DNA from: Nocardia pseudobrasiliensis NBRC 108224
GTDB taxonomy: Bacteria; Actinomycetota; Actinomycetes; Mycobacteriales; Mycobacteriaceae
Length of the DNA: 64,000 bases
Direction: 5' to 3'
Assembly: GCF_001613105.1 (NCBI RefSeq)
Contig: NZ_BDBS01000005.1
Location: forward strand, 372,001-436,000
Shown here piece by piece: positions 42,724 to 51,040 of the stretch. Both the position numbers and the translations under genes were made by a program. How positions within the stretch are numbered: the stretch's first letter is position 1; each line of letters opens with the position of its first letter. The notes below the pieces were generated by a model, which was not told the DNA's origin, ran no database searches, and worked only from the letters and a program-made list of their open reading frames with translations.

Positions 42724-44240
42724 CGATCTCGGTCGAGGCGATCAGCCGCGCGGTCGGTTCCACCGCCGAACTGGCGAGTTGGGCGCGCACCGTGCGCTAC
42801 GAGGACATTCCCGCGCCCACCCTCGCCCTGGCGCGCAGCCAGCTGGTCTCGACGCTCTCGGCCGTGCGCGCCTCGCTGACCCATCCGCTGGGCCGCGCGC
42901 TGGTGGCCACCTTCGGCGCGCCGCTGCATCGCGATCCGAAACAGTCCGCGGCGGTGCTGGCCGGGCTGGCCACCTGTCTGGACTTCGACGATGTGTCCTT
43001 CGTGGGACATCTGTCGGCCTCGTGCGTCTCGGTGCCGGTGGCCTATGCCCGCGGGCTCGAACTGGACGGGCGGGCATTGCTGACCAGCATCGTAGTGGCC
43101 AACGAATGCGCCGCCCGGCTCACGGCCGCAACGATTCTCGGGCCGTTCTTCCGGGCGCAGGCCAATACCCACTGCCATCTGGTCGGGGCGGCCACCGCGC
43201 TGCTGCACGCGCGCCGCGCGCCCGCGGTCGAGTGGACCTCGGCGCTGGGCCTGGCCCTGGGCATGGTGCCGACGCCGCTGCATCGCGCCGTCCTCGGCGG
43301 CGATGTCAAAGCGCTCACCGCCGCGCTGCCGGTGCGTTCGGCCCTGGACGCATGCGATGCGGCCGCGCACGGGATGCGGTGCACCACAGATCTTCTCGAC
43401 GGCGGCGACGGTCTGCTGGCGCAGTTGTCAGCGGTGCCGCTGCCGGAACTGCTGGTGGCCGGGCTGGGGCGGCGCTGGCATACGGATACGGTGGGGTTCA
43501 AGCGTTTTCCGGGCAGCGCCTACGCCCAGGCGGCCTACGAATGCGCCGAGCGACTCAGCGCCCGGCTGCCGCCGCGGGATCTGCCCGCGATCCGGCGCAT
43601 CGTGGTGCACGGCTGTCTGCTGACCTATCTGCTCGACCGCAAGGTGCGGCCGTTCCTGGACGGCCGCCGAACCCCGGTCGCCGCGGCCAATTTCGCGCTC
43701 GGCTACGGCGTGGCGACGATCCTGCTGACCGGGCGGCTCGGCGCGGACGATCTGGCCCCGGCTGCCCTCGGTGACGAACAGCGCTGGCGGCTGGCCGATC
43801 GGGTGAGCGTGGAACACGACACCGCTATGACCGAGCAGATGCTGCGGGCCACCGCCCCGCTGGGCGAGGCGCTGCGCTGGGCGGGTCCGCGCGCGGCCAG
43901 CTGGCCGGAGCTGCAGGCGTGGGCGGGTGAGGAACTGCCGCGCCGGCTGGCCGAACTCGGCCTGCCCGAATCCACTTTCGAGCAGGCGACCATGTCCATC
44001 GGCGCGCGCGTGGTGGTCGAACTGGCCGACGGCCGTCGTCTGACCGAACAGTGCGATCGCTCGATCGGCATGACCGGACCGGCCACCCGACAGCATCATC
44101 AGGTCATCGCGGGCGGGAAATTTCTCGCGGTCGGTGGAAATGCGGAGACGCTGTCGCGAGTGGAACGACTGGAAACTCTGGATGCGGAGCAAACCGCCCG
44201 CACCCTCGCGACCGCGCTGTGTCAGCCCTATGGGAGGTGA
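42720..44240 (+). CDS. MmgE/PrpD-family protein
   Basis: A 506-residue protein of the MmgE/PrpD family (2-methylcitrate dehydratase, cis-aconitate decarboxylase, iminodisuccinate epimerase). Family features are FDDVSFVGHLSASCVSVPVA in the N-terminal helical domain and KRFPGSAYAQAAYECAERL plus a long C-terminal alpha/beta lid. The Asp-Asp-x-x-F-x-G-H block corresponds to the PrpD DDT-GH active-site region. The methylcitrate cycle genes are not present, so it probably acts on a different polycarboxylate or hydroxy acid. Last gene of the operon, with a 4-base overlap. Confidence 0.85.
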   Translation: MTISVEAISRAVGSTAELASWARTVRYEDIPAPTLALARSQLVSTLSAVRASLTHPLGRALVATFGAPLHRDPKQSAAVLAGLATCLDFDDVSFVGHLSASCVSVPVAYARGLELDGRALLTSIVVANECAARLTAATILGPFFRAQANTHCHLVGAATALLHARRAPAVEWTSALGLALGMVPTPLHRAVLGGDVKALTAALPVRSALDACDAAAHGMRCTTDLLDGGDGLLAQLSAVPLPELLVAGLGRRWHTDTVGFKRFPGSAYAQAAYECAERLSARLPPRDLPAIRRIVVHGCLLTYLLDRKVRPFLDGRRTPVAAANFALGYGVATILLTGRLGADDLAPAALGDEQRWRLADRVSVEHDTAMTEQMLRATAPLGEALRWAGPRAASWPELQAWAGEELPRRLAELGLPESTFEQATMSIGARVVVELADGRRLTEQCDRSIGMTGPATRQHHQVIAGGKFLAVGGNAETLSRVERLETLDAEQTARTLATALCQPYGR

Positions 44241-44313
44241 GCAAAGGTCGACACTCTACGCGACAGGCCCGTGGATGCAAAATGATTGGCAAATTATTGG
44301 TTAATATATCGGA

Positions 44314-45450
44314 GTGGCCGATGTAGGCGAAACACCCGCGATGCGCCGACTGCACCGCCATATGTGGTGGATGCTGTCACTTCTCGTATCGGTGCTGCTG
44401 GCCGCGGGCACCGTGCATTCGTGGTTCAAGGCCGACGAGCCGGATATATCCTCGGCCGTCATCGGATCGGTCGCCACCTCACCCGAGGAGGTCGATCGGG
44501 CGGTCGCCGAACAGTGGAAGCCCGGCGAGGCCCACTACCGGATTCCGACCGGCGTGCTCATGCTGTCGCTGGAATTCGTGAATCCCTACGCGGTCAAGGC
44601 GACCGGCATGATTTGGCAGCGAATCGACCCCGCGCTGCCGCCGGATGTGGTGCACGGCGTATTGCTGCCCGAGGGCGACAATCCGCGAACCGTGACCCCC
44701 GCCTTCAACTTCGACGACCGCGGCACCCGCATCGAGGTGTGGACGTTCAACGGCACCTTCCGCCAGCAGTTCGACTATCGGGACTATCCGCTGGACCGCC
44801 AGGATGTCTGGTTGCGTATGCGGTCGGCCGATCTGCATCGGCCGGTGCAGTTGGTCCCCGATTTCGAGGCGTTCCCCAAACCGTGGGAGACGGCGAAGCT
44901 GGCGGGTCTGGATCCCGGTCTGGTGCTGGGCAGTTGGCATGCCGATTACACGGTCTTCAGTTTCGAACATCGCGAATTCGGACTGCAGCACAATCGGGCG
45001 GCGTATCAGGCCGCGGATCTGTATTTCAATCTCGGCATCGATCGCAGCCTGGTGGGTCCGCTGATCGGCCGGATCGTGCCGGTGCTGCTGCTGGCGCTGC
45101 TGATGTTCCTGTCGCTGTTCGTGATCACGACGGATCCGGATCGGCGCACCATCTCCGGTTTCACGGCCTTCGCGATCATCGGTTTCTCCGTGTCGACGGT
45201 GCTCGTCGTGGCGGTCAACGACAATGCCGCGCGCACCGAAACCGGTTCGGCCGGAATCTCTTACATCGAATTCTGGTACTTCTCGCTCTACATGATGACG
45301 CTGCTGGTCGCGTTCAATGCCACCATGCTGCTGACCGGTGGGCTGCGCAAAATCGTGATGTGGCGGGAGAATCTGTTCCCGAAACTGGTGTTCTGGCCGT
45401 TGTTCTGCGGATTGATGTACATCGCGACGCTCGCGTTCCTCGGGCCCTGA
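44314..45450 (+). CDS. pentameric ligand-gated ion channel-like membrane protein
   Basis: A 378-residue protein with the topology of prokaryotic Cys-loop-type channels. An N-terminal membrane/signal helix (17-37) precedes a beta-rich extracytoplasmic domain of about 205 residues, then four helices: TM1 248-272 with the conserved-type Pro (RIVPVLLLAL), TM2 279-301, TM3 316-340, and TM4 357-376 running to the C-terminus. The loop FRQQFDYRDYPLDRQ (about 150-164) matches the (F/Y)P(F/L)DxQ signature, and SWHADYTVFSFEH resembles the final strands of such domains. Disulfide-forming Cys are absent, as in bacterial members. Start is GTG 44314 (ATG 44341 possible). It is transcribed alone and ends in a hairpin. 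The family call is inference from layout. Confidence 0.65.
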   Translation: MADVGETPAMRRLHRHMWWMLSLLVSVLLAAGTVHSWFKADEPDISSAVIGSVATSPEEVDRAVAEQWKPGEAHYRIPTGVLMLSLEFVNPYAVKATGMIWQRIDPALPPDVVHGVLLPEGDNPRTVTPAFNFDDRGTRIEVWTFNGTFRQQFDYRDYPLDRQDVWLRMRSADLHRPVQLVPDFEAFPKPWETAKLAGLDPGLVLGSWHADYTVFSFEHREFGLQHNRAAYQAADLYFNLGIDRSLVGPLIGRIVPVLLLALLMFLSLFVITTDPDRRTISGFTAFAIIGFSVSTVLVVAVNDNAARTETGSAGISYIEFWYFSLYMMTLLVAFNATMLLTGGLRKIVMWRENLFPKLVFWPLFCGLMYIATLAFLGP

Positions 45451-45463
45451 GGCCAGGGCCCGA
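45440..45463. terminator. hairpin at the end of the channel-like gene
   Basis: Perfect 10-bp stem TCGGGCCCTG / CAGGGCCCGA with loop AGGC; the stop codon of the channel-like gene is inside the stem. It can also serve the converging small gene. Confidence 0.7.
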
Positions 45464-45471
45464 GGAGGCCG

Positions 45472-45621
45472 CTAGCGTCCGAGCGCCCGTGCGAGCTGGC
45501 GCTTGTTCATTTTGGAACGGCCCGGGATACCGCGCCTGCGGGCCTCGTTGTAGAGCTGATCGCGGGTGGGGCCCTGCGTGCGCGACCGGCTTGTGCGGTT
45601 CGCTGTTCGATGTACTGCCAT
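45472..45621 (-). CDS. 49-residue basic protein, Rho_N/plasmid-stabilisation-like
   Basis: A very basic 49-residue protein: a disordered TRTSRSRTQG-like N-terminus followed by PTRDQLYNEARRRGIPGRS and MNKRQLARALGR, the helix-extended-loop-helix look of Rho N-terminal/SAP-like nucleic-acid-binding motifs. Short actinobacterial proteins of this type are often labelled plasmid stabilisation proteins. ATG 45621 has GGAGGTG five bases upstream, and that site overlaps the stop of the glycosidase gene, so they are co-transcribed. Confidence 0.75.
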   Translation of the reverse strand: MAVHRTANRTSRSRTQGPTRDQLYNEARRRGIPGRSKMNKRQLARALGR

Positions 45622-45622
45622 G

Positions 45623-47797
45623 TCACACCTCCTTGTCCGACATATTCGGAACTTGCAGCGGTGGCCGGCCGGATTGCTCGGTGAGCGTCCAGTCGGCGGG
45701 TAGACCCCTCACACACCCGTCCGAACCCTCGGCCTCGATCGTGACCGTGGCCGGGCCCAGCCGTAGATCGGCGAGGACGAGTCGACCCCAGCGCTCGGGC
45801 AACAGCGGTGCGAGCGCGATTTCGCGTCCCGGGACATCGGGCTCCAATCCCAGGAACGAGCGAACCAGCAGCAGCGGCGTGGCCGACGCCCAGGCCTGCG
45901 GGGAGCAGGACGTGGGATACGGGATGGGCGTGCGGAATTGGTCGCGGGGGAAGCCGCAGAACAATTCGGGCAGCCGGCCGTCGAAGGCCAGGGCGGCATC
46001 GATCAGACCCTCGGCCAGACGTTCGGCCAGCCTGGTCGCGCCGGGCAGATGCCGGTAGCGGATCAGCCCGGCGATCGCGATGGCCGTGTCGTGCGGCCAG
46101 ACCGAGCCGTTGTGATAACTCATCGGGTTGTACGCGCCCATGCCGGTGGCGAGGGTGCGCAGCCCGAAGCCGTTGTCCATGGCCGGATCGGCCAGTCGCT
46201 CGATGAGCTGAGCGGCGCGATCGTCGGGGACGATTCCGGTCCACAGGCAGTGCGCCACATTGCTGGTCAGTGCGTCCACGCGGCGCTTGCGCCGATCCAA
46301 AGCGATGGCGTACCAGCCGGATTCGGGAATCCAGAACGCCTCGTCGAACTGCTTGCGCAGATCGGCGGCCTGGCCGCGCAGCCGTTCGGCGGTGGTGACA
46401 TCGCCACGGGCCTCGGCGATCGAGGCGCGCGCCAGCCGGGCGGCATAGGTGTAGCCCTGCACCTCGCACAGCGCCAGTGGCGTCTCGGCGAGGCGGCCGG
46501 TCACATCGTTGATGGCGTCGAAGCTGTCCTTCCAGCCCTGATTGGCCAGGCCCCGATCGGTTTTGCGCTGATATTCCACGAAGCCGTCGCCGTCGGCGTC
46601 GCCGAAATGATCGATCCAGTCCAGTGCCGCGTCGGCGGCGGGCAGCAACTCGTCGATGATCTCCGCGTCGGCGCCCCAGCGGCGGCACTGGTCGAGCAGC
46701 ATGACGAACAGCGGAGTGGCGTCGACGGTTCCGTAGTAGACGCTGCCGCCGAGCACCCGGTCACCGGCCGGTCCGCGGCGCATCTCGTGCATGATGCGGC
46801 CCGGCTCCTCCTCGGTGAGCGGGTCGACTGTACTGCCCTGCAGTTCGGCCAGCTGACGCAGCGTGCCGACGGCCAGATCGCCGTCCAGCAGCAGCGCCAT
46901 CCACGAGGTGATCAGGCTGTCGCGGCCGAACAGGGTCATGAACCAGGGCGCGCCCGCGGCCACGTAGGCGGGCGGGCCGCCGCTGGAATCCTCCACGCGC
47001 ACACTGCCTTCGATGCGCAGCGCGCCGAGATCGCTTTCGGTGTGGCGCAGGATGTGCGCCAGGCCCGCGTCGGAGGCGGTGAGATTGGTTGCGGAAGCGC
47101 GCCAGGCCTTGATGCGGCGACTCGGATTGTCCTCCTCGGTGATCGACATCCGCACCGGATGGTGACCGACCACCGGCTGGGCCAGCAGGGTGGTCTGCCA
47201 TTCACCGCGCGCGGGTACGACCGCGTGCCACGTGCACGTGCCCGGGTGGACCTGTGGACGTCCGGTCGCGGTGACCAGCAGCCCGCGACCCGGATCGTCG
47301 TGGTCGCTGAGCCGCAGTTGTTCGCCGACGACCGCGGCCTCCGCGCCGCTCAGATGGGTCCGGCCCTCCTTGACGGCGAACAGGTCCGCGAAATCGGCAT
47401 CGGCGTGCAGGGTGATGGTGAGCGCGGTGTCCTCGCTGCCGAGGTTGTGCACGGTCACGATCTCGCGCAAGCCCTCTCCGATGAGGCGGCGGCGCTCGAT
47501 CAGCACGGTGCTGTCGGCCAGCCCCGCCCGCGGCGGCATACGCAGCACGAACCGGGCCTTGAACGCCTCGCCCGCCAGCACGGTCAGCGGGTCGAGCGGA
47601 TGCCCGTCCACGCGCAGTTCCCACCGCGACAGCACCCGCGTGTCGTGGTAATACAGCCCCTGCGTCCCGCAGGGATGGATATCGCCGAGCTGATCGGACA
47701 GACAGAACGTGGCCGCCTCGACCAGGGTGATGGTCGATTGACCGCCGACTCCGATCGGCGGCCCGGCATTGAATATTCGCGGCAAGGTACTGCTCAT
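45623..47797 (-). CDS. amylo-alpha-1,6-glucosidase (glycogen-debranching type) protein
   Basis: A 724-residue protein with the N-terminal beta-sandwich domain of debranching enzymes (about 10-230; LSDQLGDIHPCGTQGLYYHD, then DTRVLSRWELRVDG) and a C-terminal (alpha/alpha)6 barrel (FMTLFGRDSLITSWMALLLD, DGFVEYQRKTDRGLANQGWK, YNPMSYHNGSVWPHDTAIAI). The candidate acid residues are in the GRD and WPHD blocks. It would hydrolyse an alpha-linked glucan or glycoside in the cytoplasm. ATG 47797 has GGAGGAG upstream; the frame is open to 47917 but without a site. Confidence 0.88.
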   Translation of the reverse strand: MSSTLPRIFNAGPPIGVGGQSTITLVEAATFCLSDQLGDIHPCGTQGLYYHDTRVLSRWELRVDGHPLDPLTVLAGEAFKARFVLRMPPRAGLADSTVLIERRRLIGEGLREIVTVHNLGSEDTALTITLHADADFADLFAVKEGRTHLSGAEAAVVGEQLRLSDHDDPGRGLLVTATGRPQVHPGTCTWHAVVPARGEWQTTLLAQPVVGHHPVRMSITEEDNPSRRIKAWRASATNLTASDAGLAHILRHTESDLGALRIEGSVRVEDSSGGPPAYVAAGAPWFMTLFGRDSLITSWMALLLDGDLAVGTLRQLAELQGSTVDPLTEEEPGRIMHEMRRGPAGDRVLGGSVYYGTVDATPLFVMLLDQCRRWGADAEIIDELLPAADAALDWIDHFGDADGDGFVEYQRKTDRGLANQGWKDSFDAINDVTGRLAETPLALCEVQGYTYAARLARASIAEARGDVTTAERLRGQAADLRKQFDEAFWIPESGWYAIALDRRKRRVDALTSNVAHCLWTGIVPDDRAAQLIERLADPAMDNGFGLRTLATGMGAYNPMSYHNGSVWPHDTAIAIAGLIRYRHLPGATRLAERLAEGLIDAALAFDGRLPELFCGFPRDQFRTPIPYPTSCSPQAWASATPLLLVRSFLGLEPDVPGREIALAPLLPERWGRLVLADLRLGPATVTIEAEGSDGCVRGLPADWTLTEQSGRPPLQVPNMSDKEV

Positions 47798-48082
47798 CGC
47801 ATTCCTCCTCCGCGTCCCGCAGCGGAAACGATATGTAGTGATCGCATCGATACTCCCCCTACCAGGGCGGATCTGTCGAGAAAAGAGCGAATTTTCCGCA
47901 AACTCATCGCCACCCATCCTCTCTCGAGTCGGCCGCGAAGAGGGGGAGGATCGGTATTACCGACCGGAATTGTTCGACTCGGGCGGCGGTCGAGCGATGC
48001 GACATCGATCCGCCTGTTGACGAGTGACCCACGCCACCCTACGGTAAGGAAATCTCCATTCTCTTTTTCAGATGAGGAAGAT

Positions 48083-49471
48083 ATGAGGTTTCGTACCGCC
48101 GCGGTCGCCGGCATTCTGTTCGTCCTGGTCGGCACGGTCGCTACCGGTGGTGCCCACGCGGTACCCATGCGCTCCGACGTGCCTGTTCAGCCACTTCCGG
48201 TGATGGTCGTGCCGCCGGAGATGGATCCCTTCTACAAGGCTCCCGCCGATGTCATCGCCGATACGCCGCCGGGCGGGATCATCAAGGCGCGGCAGATCAC
48301 GCCCGCATTGCTGTCGGTGGCGCCGTTCAATATCGACGCCTGGCAGGTGCTGTATCGCACGAACGACAGTCGCGGCAACGCCGTCGCAACCGTGACCACG
48401 CTGTTGAAGCCGCGGGGGCCCGCACCGGAGGGCGGGTTCAAGCTGCTGTCGTACCAGGTCGCCGAGGACTCCACCGCGCAGTACTGCGCGATGTCCTATG
48501 TCGTGCAGCAGGGGTCGATTCCCGCGGATTACGTCAATTCGGCGGAGACGTCGCTGGCTGTGGCGCTTGGCATTTCGCAGGGCTGGGCGGTCGCGATCCC
48601 GGACTATCAGGGGCCGAACTCCGCCTACGGCGCGGCCATTCTGGGCGGGCAGGCGACGCTGGACGGGATTCGCGCGGCCGAGAGTTTCGCACCGCTGCAG
48701 CTGACCGCGGGCGCGGCGACGCCCGTGGGATTGATGGGCTACTCCGGCGGCACGATTCCGACCGGATGGGTGGCCGAACATCACGACGTCTACGCGCCCG
48801 AGCTGAATATCGCGGGCGTTTCGATCGGCGGTGTCGCGATGGGCGATCTGAAGGCGGTGCTGCGGTTCAACAATTCGAATCTGGGCGCGGGGCTCATCGG
48901 TGCGGCGCTGCACGGATTCGCCACCGAGTATCCGGAGGTGCAGCAGGCGTTCGATACCCAGTACGACTGGTTCGGGCGGTTCATGACCTCGGTCAAGGGT
49001 TTGCTGTGCCATCCGATGGGCTCGGCGCTGTTTCCGTTCTGGAACTTTCTGGGCTCCTATACCGGCCCCGGTGATCCGCTCGAGGTTCCCGCGCTGAGCG
49101 CGGCGATCACCGCGCAGCAACTCGGCCAGCACACCCCCGATGTGCCGATGTACATCTATCACGCGCAGAACGACGAGTTCATCCCGAACGCGGGCACCGA
49201 TCGAGTCGTCGACGGCTACTGTGCCGATCCGAATGCCAGCGTCACCTACACGCGAGAATTCCTGGCCGAGCACATCATCGGCATCATGGGCTGGCTCCCG
49301 GATGGATATCAGTTCATCATCGACCGGCTCAACGGCGTTCCCGCCGCGAAGGGCTGCACCATCACCAGCCCGTTCACATCGTTCAGCACAGGCGATTTCG
49401 TCAAACTGCTCGGCGACAAATGGCCCGCCATCGCGGGTCTGTTGACCGGATATCCGGTCGGCGCGCGGTAG
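48083..49471 (+). CDS. secretory triacylglycerol lipase (LIP family), catalytically complete
   Basis: A 462-residue secreted lipase. Signal peptide 1-26 (VGTVATGGAHA), nucleophile elbow LMGYSGGTIP (about 218), acid in YHAQNDEFIP (about 360), and the base His in FLAEHIIGIMGW (about 395). Overall it aligns well with the paralogue at 32290, making the Ser-to-Leu change there stand out. ATG 48083 is preceded by GAGGAAG. It is divergent from the glycosidase; probably releases fatty acids from external lipids. Confidence 0.9.
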   Translation: MRFRTAAVAGILFVLVGTVATGGAHAVPMRSDVPVQPLPVMVVPPEMDPFYKAPADVIADTPPGGIIKARQITPALLSVAPFNIDAWQVLYRTNDSRGNAVATVTTLLKPRGPAPEGGFKLLSYQVAEDSTAQYCAMSYVVQQGSIPADYVNSAETSLAVALGISQGWAVAIPDYQGPNSAYGAAILGGQATLDGIRAAESFAPLQLTAGAATPVGLMGYSGGTIPTGWVAEHHDVYAPELNIAGVSIGGVAMGDLKAVLRFNNSNLGAGLIGAALHGFATEYPEVQQAFDTQYDWFGRFMTSVKGLLCHPMGSALFPFWNFLGSYTGPGDPLEVPALSAAITAQQLGQHTPDVPMYIYHAQNDEFIPNAGTDRVVDGYCADPNASVTYTREFLAEHIIGIMGWLPDGYQFIIDRLNGVPAAKGCTITSPFTSFSTGDFVKLLGDKWPAIAGLLTGYPVGAR

Positions 49472-49472
49472 G

Positions 49473-50282
49473 TCAGGGTTCCAGCACCCGGTCCGCCAGG
49501 TCCTCGATGACCCGGCGGACCCGGTCGGGGTGGCGGACGTCCGCGCCATGATCGCTGCGAGGCAAGGAGATTCGCTGTGCGTGCGGTAGGACTCCGGCCA
49601 CCGCGTCGACGCGCTCGGTGAGCCTGGCGGGGCTGCGGTCGCCGCCGAGTAGGACGGTCGGGACGGTGATGCGGGCGTAGGTGTCGAGTCGGGGGCCCAG
49701 GTGGTCCATGGCCGCCAGGTCGTTGATCTGGCACGGGACGAGGCGGCGGTGGCGTGGGGTCAGGGCGGTGAGCAGGCCGACGGCCAGGGACTGCCAGCGC
49801 GGCAGTCCGATCACGGCGTGGACGAACAGGGCCATCGCCCGGCCGGATCGACCGGCCGCTATCGCGGCGCGGGCCGCGGTGATCATTTCGCCGTTCGGGC
49901 CGGACCAGGGTGCGTCCAGTACCGCCGCCGGTTCGAAGATCACCGCGCCGGTGAACGAATGCTGTTCCGCGGCAATAGCTTCCAGTGCGATCACGCCCCC
50001 GGAGGAGTGACCGTAGACGAGCAGCGGTGTGCCGAGGCGATGGGCGACGGCGAGGACGTCGGCGACCTCGTCCGCGACGTCGAACGGGCCGCGTTCGAGC
50101 AGATCCAGTCGATACTGGCGGCGGCGCAGGCGAATCACGCGGAACCGGCGCGCGAGCAGCGCCGCGAGTTTACGGGTGCGGGTGCCGTCGTCGAGCCCCG
50201 GACCGATGATCAGAACCGGCGGCCCGCTGCCCTCGTCGAAGACCTGGATATCGACGCCGTCGGCCGAAACCATCGAATCCAT
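49473..50282 (-). CDS. alpha/beta hydrolase
   Basis: A 269-residue alpha/beta hydrolase with the nucleophile elbow GHSSGG (about 92), the oxyanion-type LIIGPGLDDGTRTRK stretch, acid candidate in VLLGGDRSPAR (about 215) and base His in LPRSDHGADVRHP. Small, cytoplasmic, substrate unknown. ATG 50282 is preferred (GGAG five bases upstream). It is divergent from a TetR regulator and shares its double operator, so it is probably that regulator's target. Confidence 0.88.
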   Translation of the reverse strand: MDSMVSADGVDIQVFDEGSGPPVLIIGPGLDDGTRTRKLAALLARRFRVIRLRRRQYRLDLLERGPFDVADEVADVLAVAHRLGTPLLVYGHSSGGVIALEAIAAEQHSFTGAVIFEPAAVLDAPWSGPNGEMITAARAAIAAGRSGRAMALFVHAVIGLPRWQSLAVGLLTALTPRHRRLVPCQINDLAAMDHLGPRLDTYARITVPTVLLGGDRSPARLTERVDAVAGVLPHAQRISLPRSDHGADVRHPDRVRRVIEDLADRVLEP

Positions 50283-50297
50283 CACCACTCCATTCGC

Positions 50298-50332
50298 CTT
50301 AGCAGTGCTAAGTGTGACTTAGCACTGCTAAG
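50298..50332. promoter_or_regulatory. double palindromic operator of the TetR/hydrolase pair
   Basis: CTTAGCA-G-TGCTAAG (50298-50312) and CTTAGCA-C-TGCTAAG (50318-50332), each with perfect 7-bp arms, separated by TGTGA. Both lie between the divergent starts, a textbook TetR operator arrangement. Confidence 0.85.
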
Positions 50333-50338
50333 GTGTCA

Positions 50339-51001
50339 ATGATGTCTTCCGCCGATCGCCCGGGCCTGACCAGGCAAATACTCATCGATACCGCGTTGCG
50401 CCTACTGGACGAGGTCGGGCTGGACGGGCTGTCGGTGCGTCGGCTCGCGGCCGAATTCGGGGTGAAGTCACCGGCGCTGTACTGGCATGTGCGCGGTAAG
50501 CAGGAACTGCTCGACGGTATGGCCGATGCGATCATCGCGGCGGCCCGCGTGCGTCCGCCGCGCGCGAACGAGACCTGGCAGGATTGGTTGACCAGGCGCG
50601 GCGAGAAGTACCGCCGCACGCTGCTCGCCCATCGAGACGGGGCGCGGGTGGTGACCAATGCCGAGTGGTTGAGTGAGCACACCATCGTACGGTTCAACGG
50701 TGAGCTCGTGGTGCTGGTCGAGCGGGGTTTCGGCGCGGCGCTGGCCATGCGAACACTGACGGCGATCACCCAATACACCAATGGTTTCGTGCTGCGGGAA
50801 CAGATTCGCCCGACGGCCGTCGATCGCCTCGCCGCCAACCGTCTCGATGCCCTGACGGAATTGCTCGACGCCGATGCGCCGCTGCTGACGGCCCTGCGCG
50901 CCGGTGCCGGCACGGTGGGCGATCGGGCCTATCGGCACGGATTGCGAGCGCTCGTCGACGGCACTGCCGAAGCGCTGGCGCGGGAGACTCAGCGCGCCTA
51001 G
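50339..51001 (+). CDS. TetR-family regulator (TetR_C class)
   Basis: A 220-residue regulator. N-terminal HTH (LTRQILIDTALRLLDEVGLD, SVRRLAAEFGVKSPALYWHV), which is the tetracycline-repressor-like subgroup with its YWHV recognition end, and the TetR_C ligand domain. Start at ATG 50339 or 50342, six to nine bases past the second operator; the message may be leaderless. Probably represses itself and the divergent hydrolase until a ligand binds. Confidence 0.9.
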   Translation: MMSSADRPGLTRQILIDTALRLLDEVGLDGLSVRRLAAEFGVKSPALYWHVRGKQELLDGMADAIIAAARVRPPRANETWQDWLTRRGEKYRRTLLAHRDGARVVTNAEWLSEHTIVRFNGELVVLVERGFGAALAMRTLTAITQYTNGFVLREQIRPTAVDRLAANRLDALTELLDADAPLLTALRAGAGTVGDRAYRHGLRALVDGTAEALARETQRA

Positions 51002-51040
51002 GAGTGTCGGCCGGGGCGCGTGGGCACAATTGCGGACGTG

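Noticed and set aside
45938..48082. Plus-strand frame running into the lipase gene at 48083
   Set aside because: The open frame upstream of the lipase start is antisense to the debranching enzyme; the lipase begins at its signal peptide.
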